Assembly: GCA_947473535.1 (NCBI GenBank)
Contig: CANJFK010000115.1
Span: 1 to 5,246, forward strand
Direction of reading: 5' to 3'
DNA length: 5,246 nucleotides
Source: Legionellaceae bacterium
Lineage (GTDB): Bacteria; Pseudomonadota; Gammaproteobacteria; Legionellales; Legionellaceae
Each line of letters begins with the position of its first letter. The first letter of the stretch is position 1. Below, in pieces: positions 1 through 5,246 of the stretch. The notes beneath the pieces were generated by a model that did not search any database, had not been told where the DNA came from, and was given only the letters and a program-made list of their open reading frames with translations. The translations under genes were made by a program, and so were the position numbers.

Positions 1-1
1 G

Positions 2-106
2 CTGAATTTGCTAAGAAAAGAGCCTGAGTCAAAATTTTCAATCCCTCGAAAAAGGCGAAAAGCAGGCCTTTATGATAAATATAGGGAAAAGGTGTTGGGA
101 ATTTAA
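2..106 (+). CDS. possible C-terminal end of a convergent plus-strand gene (weak)
   Basis: This frame is open from the left window edge for 34 codons and stops at TAA (104-106). The predicted tail is strongly basic, with a cluster reading PRKRRKAGLYDKY in its middle. I do not recognise the family. A run of 34 open codons is expected by chance about one time in five, so length gives little support. Its position is sensible for a convergent gene, because the inverted repeat at 149-181 would then lie between two facing genes. Against it, a hairpin that could terminate minus-strand transcription falls inside the frame at 51-71, and another frame gives a short tail ending at TGA 25-27. Only sequence left of the window can decide. 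Confidence 0.18.
   Translation: MNLLRKEPESKFSIPRKRRKAGLYDKYREKVLGI
46..71 (-). terminator. possible rho-independent terminator, minus strand
   Basis: A 6-bp perfect stem (plus-strand AAAGGC at 51-56 with GCCTTT at 66-71) encloses a 9-base loop. Read on the minus strand, the second arm runs into five T residues (GCCTTTTTC), which is the usual layout of an intrinsic terminator. The stem is short with three G-C pairs, so it would be weak. It lies about 110 bases beyond the permease stop and could back up the stronger hairpin at 149-181. Confidence 0.35.
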
Positions 107-148
107 ACTTTGATGCTCTTGCCCTGCGTATCGAGCTAATCGTCGTTT

Positions 149-181
149 ACAAAGCCCGTGTCCATGTTGCGCGGGCTTTGT
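149..181 (-). terminator. strong hairpin at the end of the exporter operon, likely terminator
   Basis: CAAAGCCCG (150-158) pairs perfectly with CGGGCTTTG (172-180). One further A-T pair, 149 with 181, makes a 10-bp stem, and a G-C pair (160/170) can form past one mismatch or wobble. The apical loop is about 9 to 13 bases. The outer base 181 is also the last base of the permease stop codon, so the hairpin starts at the end of translation. On neither strand is it followed by a real T run (TTTGTAAACG on minus, TTTGTCATTC on plus). It may therefore be a weak or bidirectional terminator, an mRNA 3'-end stabiliser, or one copy of a dispersed palindromic repeat. Confidence 0.5.
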
Positions 182-1374
182 CATTCACTTCGCAACGAAA
201 CCATCGGCCCTAATGCGGCCGCTCGGCGAGCAGGATAAAAACCAAAAAAGATACCTGTCGCGACTGAAACAGCGAATCCTGCCACGGGGGGGATAATGAA
301 AACAGTAAACGACCAATGACTGAAATAGGCGACGATCCAGGTGAAGATCAAGCCAATAATCACGCCCAAAATACCACCCAGTAAAGACAGCATCACGGAC
401 TCAACTAAAAATAGTGTTTGAATTTCCCGCCGTTTAGCACCGACGGCTTTTCGAATGCCAATTTCTTTCTTACGCTCACTCACTGAAACCAGCATCACGT
501 TCATCACACCAATCCCACCAACTAACAGTGAAATGCCGCCGATAACCGCCAATAAAAGCGTGAAAATTTGTCCCTGGCTTTCCATGCTCGCAATAATTTG
601 TTTGGCACTTCGAATAAAGACACTCAACTTCGGCGCGACGTCACTGATCGTTTGTTTAATCTGTTGAATGACGCCATCAATATTACTGTCTGATCTTAAC
701 AACATAACCGCGTTATTAATTTTAGCGTCTTTGGTTACTAAGGCCATGCCCATAATCGGAATAATCGCCGATTGATTAATATCTTCATTAAAAAATCCGT
801 TTTCTTTCCATGGCATGGCCACCCCGATAATGGTATATAACGCTTGCCCAATACGCAGCTGTTTGCCAATCGGATCATCGAGCGTTATCTGTTTTATTTG
901 CTGAGCCAAACCACTGCCAACAACACATAAATGCTCAAATGATTCAACAAATGAAACAAAATGGCCTTCAGCCAAATCGATATGAATGATATTGGCCAAC
1001 GACTCATCCGCGCCAATAATCACACCGGTCAAGATTTTTCCTTGGAAACTCATGGGTTGATAAGCGGTACTATAGGGTGCAATTTGTAATACACTGGGGA
1101 TCATTGCAGGGAACTGCCGCCACGTATGAAGCGAAATAGCGTCTTGGCCACCACTGCCGCTGTTTGCTGTGTTCTGGAAAATCGACACGGCAATCAAATC
1201 AGTACCCAGTGCTTTGAACTGCGCTAACGCTTTTTCGGTGGCTAATTGACCACAGCTGATGAGAGCGACGATCGCAGCCGTTCCCACTAACACCCCCAAA
1301 ACAGCGAGAAATGAACGCAATTTTGATGCCATTAAATTCAGTAGTGCTTGCTCTGCGTAGCCAAATAGGGTCAT
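181..1374 (-). CDS. MacB/FtsX-type ABC transporter permease
   Basis: This is a 397-residue inner-membrane permease of the MacB type (type VII ABC fold), presumably working as a dimer with the ATPase encoded just upstream. An N-terminal amphipathic stretch (about 5-18) leads into TM1 (about 21-41). A large periplasmic MacB-type domain (about 45-270) contains the family's typical LGTDLIAVS (56-64), GVIIGAD (117-123) and PIGKQLRIG (168-176) wording. TM2 (about 272-297), TM3 (about 323-348) and TM4 (about 358-380) form the FtsX domain. The cytoplasmic loop ERKKEIGIRKAVGA (300-313) and the end motif YPARRAA (380-386) are the family's ATPase-contact hallmarks. The length matches the membrane half of a fused MacB, so the protein looks complete. 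Its ATG overlaps the ATPase stop as ATGA, with GGAA 8 bases upstream. TGA at 183-181 abuts the hairpin at 149-181. Prolines 362-363 are encoded within a run of seven C. The substrate is unknown. Confidence 0.93.
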   Translation of the reverse strand: MTLFGYAEQALLNLMASKLRSFLAVLGVLVGTAAIVALISCGQLATEKALAQFKALGTDLIAVSIFQNTANSGSGGQDAISLHTWRQFPAMIPSVLQIAPYSTAYQPMSFQGKILTGVIIGADESLANIIHIDLAEGHFVSFVESFEHLCVVGSGLAQQIKQITLDDPIGKQLRIGQALYTIIGVAMPWKENGFFNEDINQSAIIPIMGMALVTKDAKINNAVMLLRSDSNIDGVIQQIKQTISDVAPKLSVFIRSAKQIIASMESQGQIFTLLLAVIGGISLLVGGIGVMNVMLVSVSERKKEIGIRKAVGAKRREIQTLFLVESVMLSLLGGILGVIIGLIFTWIVAYFSHWSFTVFIIPPVAGFAVSVATGIFFGFYPARRAAALGPMVSLRSE

Positions 1375-2051
1375 TGTCTTGATTCCGCGATAATGTCACC
1401 ATCGGCAAGCGTAATCCGTCGCGCGCATTGTCCTGCGATATGTTCGTCATGTGTTATCAAAATCAAGGTACGACCCGCATCATGTAGCGTTAAAAATAAC
1501 GCCATGATGTCTTTGCCTGTAGCCGAATCTAAAGCCCCGGTTGGTTCATCCGCCAAAATAACCTGTGGGTCGCCAACCAGTGCACGCGCTATTGCTACGC
1601 GTTGCTGTTGCCCTCCCGATAGTTGCGTAGGGCGATGCGCTGCAAACGTATGCATGCCGACTCGTTCAAGCGCATCCAGGGCCGTTTTTTTGATCTGGGG
1701 TTGGGTAAGATTACGATACGTTAATGGCAACGCGACATTTTGCAAGGCACTGAAACGTGGCAATAAATTAAACTGCTGAAAAATAAACCCTATCGATTGG
1801 TTACGCAACTGGGCCAGCTTATCATCACACAGGCCATTCACATTATTTGCTTGTAATAAGTATTGGCCGCTATCGGCTTTATCCAACAAACCGATAATAT
1901 TCATTAAGGTCGATTTACCTGAGCCTGACGCACCAACAATCGCTAGCAGTTCACCCGCCTCAACGGTTAAAGAAATCCCTTTAAGCACCGTGCTTTCAAC
2001 CGGGCCGATTTGGTATTTTTTTACTATATCGGTTAAAGCAATCAGAGACAT
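1371..2051 (-). CDS. MacB/LolD-type ABC transporter ATP-binding protein
   Basis: This 226-residue cytoplasmic ATPase would power the permease encoded next to it. All nucleotide-binding motifs are intact. Walker A is GASGSGKST (40-48, Lys46), and the Q-loop is at FQQFNLLP (91-98). The signature LSGGQQQRVAIARAL (144-158) is followed by Walker B VILADEP with catalytic Glu169, a D-loop TGALD (171-175) and the H-loop ITHD (199-202, His201). FQQFNLLP and DEPTGALD are typical of the MacB/LolD/FtsE/SalX group. The size fits a stand-alone ATPase, not the N-terminal half of a fused MacB. The start is well supported: its ATG overlaps the adaptor stop by one base (TAATG) and AAGG lies 9 bases upstream. 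It ends in an ATGA overlap with the permease, so the two are probably made in equal amounts. LolD of the lipoprotein-release system is similar, but the adaptor and channel neighbours point to a tripartite exporter. Confidence 0.95.
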   Translation of the reverse strand: MSLIALTDIVKKYQIGPVESTVLKGISLTVEAGELLAIVGASGSGKSTLMNIIGLLDKADSGQYLLQANNVNGLCDDKLAQLRNQSIGFIFQQFNLLPRFSALQNVALPLTYRNLTQPQIKKTALDALERVGMHTFAAHRPTQLSGGQQQRVAIARALVGDPQVILADEPTGALDSATGKDIMALFLTLHDAGRTLILITHDEHIAGQCARRITLADGDIIAESRQ

Positions 2052-3202
2052 TAACGTTGACCTTGCAAAATCACTTCATCTCCCACGCCGAGCCCGGCCT
2101 CCACCACGACTTTATCATCGTATACAGCACCCGTAATAACGGGTCGCGCCGTAACGTTGCCATTTTTAGCACGAACTTGCACCGTGCTTTTGCCTAACGT
2201 TTGTTTGACGGCGATAATCGGAACCATGAGTTTATCGCCGCTCTCAACCGCTAATTCAATCGATGCACTCATACCGACCTTAACCCAAGCCTGTTGCGCG
2301 GGATTAAGCGCATGAACCTCAACAACGGCAGTAAACGTCGGCAGCGCGCCGCCGTTTGTGGCTGACGCTTGAGCATTGATCGCAACTAACGTTCCTTTGA
2401 GCTCTTGTTTACCAAACGCTATCCCACGGATTGTCGCGGGCAACCCCACCTTGATCTCGCTAATATCAACCTCTGGGATATCAATTTCAACGCGAATGCC
2501 AGTCAGATCGCCTATCAAAGCCAGCACCTGGCTCGCTTTAATGGACGCACCTACGTTAATTCGGCCGGCCCGGTCATCCCCTGATTTGGGGGGATAAAGG
2601 AGCACCCCATCACTAGGTGATTTTAAATAAATTAAGTTGTGTTTACTGTTCAAGACCAAACGAACCTTGTCAAACTCGGCAAAACTTAAACTGGATAGAT
2701 TTTCATCATGACCATCGCCCATTTTTTCACGCATCTCCGATAACTTCCGGGTCGCTTGCATTAATGAAACTCGCGATGTATTCAGGCTTGATTTTTCACT
2801 TAAATAATTATTTTTAGATAATAACCCAGCATGCCATAACTCGTCTGTACCGGTGAATTTAGCTCGCGCGATAGTATAACTATCTTTTGTTTTCAAATAG
2901 TCCGTCAACGTGTCATTGTATTGTCGTTGCAACTCAGCCGAATTCAGCGTGAAGACCACCTGACCTCGTTTGACGCGTTGGCCATAATGGTAATGCATCG
3001 ACTCCACCACGGCTTCCACGGGACTCGTTATCGTGCTTTCTTTTAACGGCTGGACCGTGCCTGTAAAATGCAAGGTATTGTGGTACGTTGCCATAGCCAC
3101 AACATAAACACGCATGGCAGTGCTTTTCGGGTGTTCTTTATCCGAGCAAGCAATGAGTAACACGCTTGATAAAATCAATGGCATTAATCGTTGTAAATTC
3201 AT
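2051..3202 (-). CDS. periplasmic adaptor (membrane fusion) lipoprotein of a tripartite exporter
   Basis: This 383-residue adaptor should bridge the inner-membrane permease and the TolC-like channel. A lipoprotein signal peptide ends in LLIAC, with Cys19 as the lipidated residue and Ser20 at position +2. Next come the first biotinyl/lipoyl half (about 48-86, with YGQRVKRGQVV) and a coiled-coil hairpin (about 88-180). Its tip reads ELWHAGLLSKNNY (121-133). The second lipoyl half (about 191-235, SPSDGVLL) is followed by a beta-barrel domain (about 236-318, RVEIDIPEVDISEIKVG) and a membrane-proximal domain (about 325-383, GLGVGDEVILQGQR). The full HlyD/AcrA/MacA layout is present. Escherichia coli MacA has an uncleaved membrane anchor, so the lipid anchor here is more like AcrA. 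The start is supported by GAGG 8 bases upstream and by the ATGA overlap with the channel gene. In the hairpin, the family RLS docking motif keeps Leu122 and Ser129 but has Gly118 at the Arg position. Confidence 0.93.
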   Translation of the reverse strand: MNLQRLMPLILSSVLLIACSDKEHPKSTAMRVYVVAMATYHNTLHFTGTVQPLKESTITSPVEAVVESMHYHYGQRVKRGQVVFTLNSAELQRQYNDTLTDYLKTKDSYTIARAKFTGTDELWHAGLLSKNNYLSEKSSLNTSRVSLMQATRKLSEMREKMGDGHDENLSSLSFAEFDKVRLVLNSKHNLIYLKSPSDGVLLYPPKSGDDRAGRINVGASIKASQVLALIGDLTGIRVEIDIPEVDISEIKVGLPATIRGIAFGKQELKGTLVAINAQASATNGGALPTFTAVVEVHALNPAQQAWVKVGMSASIELAVESGDKLMVPIIAVKQTLGKSTVQVRAKNGNVTARPVITGAVYDDKVVVEAGLGVGDEVILQGQR

Positions 3203-4794
3203 CCCGTATACCTCAATTTAATTTGCCAATAGTCTAACGTCGTTCCCAACAGACGCTGCAGCGCTGATAGTTGGTTAAGATAGGCAATTTTTGCGCCGAT
3301 TAATCCCATTTGAGCTTGAATCCATTGGTTTTGTGTATTGTTTACATCGAGGGCGCTTGCAATACCGGCTTGTTGTTTTTTTTTCTCCAAGGTATACGAC
3401 TTGGCGGCTAAATCGACTTGCCGAAGGGCAAGATCGTATCGTTTAGCCAAGCTTTGTATCGTTGTAATTGTATTTTTAATGGTTGTCACCAGCGCACGCT
3501 TAGCGGCAATTAAACTCAATCGGTCCTTCTCTAAGCGCACTTTAGCTGAAATAAGTGTATTGCGGCGACTAATATCATGCAACGGGACAGTCAGTGTCAC
3601 GCCCGCTGACTCGGTGACGTTGTTACCGCTGTAAATACTACTTAAACTGCCACTATGCCTATCGACCCCTGTCACCGTGCCAGCCTGAACATTAGCTGTT
3701 AAATCGAGTTGCCATAACTGCTGATTTTGAGCGACCGTGTAGGCACGCTCATCCGCTCGCAACGCCATTTTTAGTGCGAGGTACTGCACATTATGCTCCA
3801 GCGCTTGTGCAACCGATTCGTTCATGTCGGGAATAATCAGATTGTCAAGGCTTACATCATTGGGAACGGCCAAGCGCATGTCAGGATCAAGGCCTATTGC
3901 TTGGAGTAAATTCTGTGCTGTTGTTTTAAAATCATTTTCTGCCTGCTCCGCCATTAAATTCAACGACTCAATTTGATACGATTGCTGCACATTGGCGGTC
4001 GGCTCAAGCTGACCCGCTGCGATTTTTTTCTCATTCATATCATATGTTTTATGCGCTTCGGCTAATTGTCGTTGTTGCGTTTGCAAATTATTACCACCCA
4101 AAATCAGTGCTCGATACGCGGTGATAACCTGCGTGACCTGATCGATAACCGACTGCTGCAAACTGAGTTTATTAAGCCAATCATTATCCATCGCATCCAA
4201 CAAGCCGGCTTCATTAACCGTCTTGCCAAAACCACGTAACAAGGGTTGCGTAAACGAGAAATTAATTAATGGATTGTAATTGCCATCAACCGCAACATTA
4301 TTGTCCATGTTCAGTGAGGCTTGTGTTCCCAATTTATTTTTAATATTAAATTCAGGTGTCGCCAGGTAGCTTTTAGTCGACGCACTGCCTACGCCACTAT
4401 AATTGGCATTGGTAACCATCCCCGTCGCGCCCAACGCATATTGCAACTCAAATTCATTGTGCGCGAGCCGCAACTGATAGCGTTGAACAATGCGATCAAG
4501 CTCTGCGCTTTGAATATTAGGGTTATATCGCAAGGCTAATAAAATCGCCTCTCGAAGGCCCAAATGCAGCGTTTGTTGTTTCCGTGAGGTTGGTGAGGTG
4601 GGTAACTCAACCCAATGCTCCAATAAATACTCCGGATTTTTAATCGCATTGCTTAATCGGCCATGTGCGGCTTGCATTTGCGCTTGCTCTGCCGAAGGAT
4701 TGGCAACCCAGCGATAAAGATGCGGCGCGGATTGAACCGACAGTGCGCCGGTCGAAAACAAAACGCCCACTAAACAATAAACTTTTTTAATCAT
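3199..4794 (-). CDS. TolC-family outer-membrane efflux protein
   Basis: This is the outer-membrane channel of the exporter, 531 residues from the ATG, and TolC-type channels act as trimers. A signal peptide (about 1-23, IKKVYCLVGVLF then VQSA) is followed by an unusual polar, helix-rich extension (about 24-75). Two OEP repeats follow, at about 76-305 and 325-520. The first repeat has FTQPLLRGFG (181-190) and the second GVTLTVPLHD (398-407), both typical beta-strand entry motifs. The helical repeats end with AGIASALDVNNTQNQW (476-491) and LQRLLG (512-517). The only Cys near the N-terminus (residue 7) lies inside the hydrophobic core and has no lipobox, so it is probably not a lipoprotein. ATG 4794 is chosen because MIKK opens a normal signal peptide and lies 2 bases after the apaH stop. 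In-frame TTG codons at 4800 and 4803 are alternatives. A run of nine A encodes Lys471-473. The gene overlaps the adaptor gene by four bases. Confidence 0.93.
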   Translation of the reverse strand: MIKKVYCLVGVLFSTGALSVQSAPHLYRWVANPSAEQAQMQAAHGRLSNAIKNPEYLLEHWVELPTSPTSRKQQTLHLGLREAILLALRYNPNIQSAELDRIVQRYQLRLAHNEFELQYALGATGMVTNANYSGVGSASTKSYLATPEFNIKNKLGTQASLNMDNNVAVDGNYNPLINFSFTQPLLRGFGKTVNEAGLLDAMDNDWLNKLSLQQSVIDQVTQVITAYRALILGGNNLQTQQRQLAEAHKTYDMNEKKIAAGQLEPTANVQQSYQIESLNLMAEQAENDFKTTAQNLLQAIGLDPDMRLAVPNDVSLDNLIIPDMNESVAQALEHNVQYLALKMALRADERAYTVAQNQQLWQLDLTANVQAGTVTGVDRHSGSLSSIYSGNNVTESAGVTLTVPLHDISRRNTLISAKVRLEKDRLSLIAAKRALVTTIKNTITTIQSLAKRYDLALRQVDLAAKSYTLEKKKQQAGIASALDVNNTQNQWIQAQMGLIGAKIAYLNQLSALQRLLGTTLDYWQIKLRYTG

Positions 4795-4796
4795 GT

Positions 4797-5246
4797 TCAA
4801 CAAAGTCCAGGTACAGAAAAACGTTGCTTATCCTGCAAACGCAATGCTGTTAATTCCCCACGCCACAAACAGCCCGTATCAATGGCATGAATGCGTGGGT
4901 GTGGACACTTTCCTTCCAGCGCAGACCAGTGACCAAACACAAGATCAGCTTGAATTTCACGGCGGTTCGGCACGGCATACCACGGATACAGGCTCGCCGG
5001 CGCATCCTGTACTGTCCCTTTATACGTTAATATTAAATGGCCGTTGGCATCACAAAACCGCATGCGCGTAAAATAATTGCAAATCACTCGCAACCGCGCC
5101 ATGCCTGTCAAATCGGGTGACCAATGATCGGGAGCACTACAATACATTTGGTTAAAAAAATCACCATGGTCAGCGCCAGCGAGAACCTGTTCGAGCTCCA
5201 ATGCCCGAGCACAAGCCTCCGCTAAATCCCACATCGGGGCAATGCC
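4797..5246 (-). CDS. apaH: symmetrical diadenosine tetraphosphatase (ApaH), C-terminal part, cut by window edge
   Basis: ApaH is a cytosolic metal-dependent phosphoesterase of the PPP family that splits Ap4A into two ADP and keeps this stress nucleotide low. The visible 149 residues start at GIAP, matching the HAGITPQWDL region of the E. coli enzyme. About 120 N-terminal residues lie right of the window, including the GDxHG, GDxxxRG and GNHD metal-binding motifs. Visible hallmarks are MWDL (5-8), NYFTRMRFC (57-65), PWYAVPN (88-94), FGHW with a likely metal-binding His (106) and AIDTGCLW (121-128). The frame is open through the edge, so Met 5234 is an internal residue and not the start. The protein ends at SVPGLC and lacks the roughly 20-residue tail of E. 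coli ApaH. Its stop lies 2 bases before the channel ATG. In E. coli apaH is the last gene of its operon, so a directly attached exporter is notable. Confidence 0.96.
   Translation of the reverse strand, partial: GIAPMWDLAEACARALELEQVLAGADHGDFFNQMYCSAPDHWSPDLTGMARLRVICNYFTRMRFCDANGHLILTYKGTVQDAPASLYPWYAVPNRREIQADLVFGHWSALEGKCPHPRIHAIDTGCLWRGELTALRLQDKQRFSVPGLC
4806..4808 (-). promoter_or_regulatory. weak Shine-Dalgarno, ambiguous start of the channel gene
   Basis: The only purine stretch before the channel gene is GGA, 11 bases from ATG 4794, 5 bases from TTG 4800 and 2 bases from TTG 4803. The spacing would favour TTG 4800, while codon identity and the signal-peptide shape favour ATG 4794. 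The apaH TGA (4799-4797) overlaps the second TTG and the next codon. Translation of the channel gene therefore probably depends on ribosomes finishing apaH. The downstream genes have better sites. Confidence 0.4.

Noticed and set aside
71..106. Promoter-like TATGAT on plus (71-76) and TATATT on minus (77-82)
   Set aside because: The plus box has no -35 at proper spacing. The minus one has only a four-of-six -35 match and points into the hairpin at 51-71. AT-rich sequence explains both.
1199..1450. 83-codon minus-strand frame across the ATPase/permease junction
   Set aside because: It lies in another frame over two well-supported genes with intact family motifs, and its predicted protein has no recognisable domain.
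1393..1779. 128-codon plus-strand frame opposite the ATPase
   Set aside because: The long open frame is a mirror of the ATPase codons. The Ser/Cys/Arg-rich product looks like a typical antisense shadow.
4765..4794. Cys near the start of the channel protein as a lipoprotein site
   Set aside because: The residues before it (KKVYC) are not a lipobox and it sits at the start of the hydrophobic core, so a normal signal peptidase I site after VQSA fits better.
4793..5071. 92-codon plus-strand frame opposite apaH
   Set aside because: It is antisense to clearly conserved ApaH residues and has no ribosome site or domain of its own.
1..5246. CRISPR arrays, tRNA or rRNA genes, insertion-sequence ends, toxin-antitoxin pairs
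   Set aside because: No spaced direct repeats, RNA-gene signatures or transposase motifs were found on either strand, and coding genes fill 181-5246 without gaps.

Overview
The window reads almost entirely on the minus strand and looks like one compact operon from a gammaproteobacterium of moderate GC content (roughly mid-40s percent by eye). The phylum is suggested by an ApaH of the enterobacterial type, a TolC-family outer-membrane channel and a lipoprotein-type periplasmic adaptor, which together imply a Gram-negative envelope. The ApaH wording ([26 protein letters not shown]) reminds me of Legionellales-like gammaproteobacteria. That is a recollection, not a search result.

In transcription order (right to left) the genes are: the C-terminal half of apaH, cut by the right window edge (5246-4797); a TolC-family outer-membrane factor (4794-3199); a periplasmic adaptor lipoprotein (3202-2051); a MacB/LolD-type ABC ATPase (2051-1371); and a MacB/FtsX-type permease (1374-181). 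The last four form a complete tripartite exporter in which the MacB function is split into separate ATPase and permease proteins. Neighbouring genes overlap by 4, 1 and 4 bases or are separated by 2 bases, so one transcript and translational coupling are very likely. No promoter is visible inside the operon, and its start must lie upstream of apaH, beyond the right edge.

The remaining 180 bases at the left edge hold a strong inverted repeat whose foot touches the permease stop codon (149-181), a weaker hairpin followed by a T run on the minus strand (46-71), and possibly the last codons of a convergent plus-strand gene (2-106, weak).

Functionally, ATP hydrolysis by the ATPase dimer would drive the permease, which moves a periplasmic or inner-membrane-derived substrate through the adaptor ring and out of the TolC-like channel. 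The substrate cannot be read from the sequence: macrolides, lipids or lipopeptides, siderophores and peptides are all known for the family. Nothing here is an obviously new class of system. The points worth a second look are the fusion of a housekeeping alarmone hydrolase gene to a dedicated exporter, the altered channel-docking motif and sorting signal of the adaptor, and a set of homopolymer tracts in the exporter genes.
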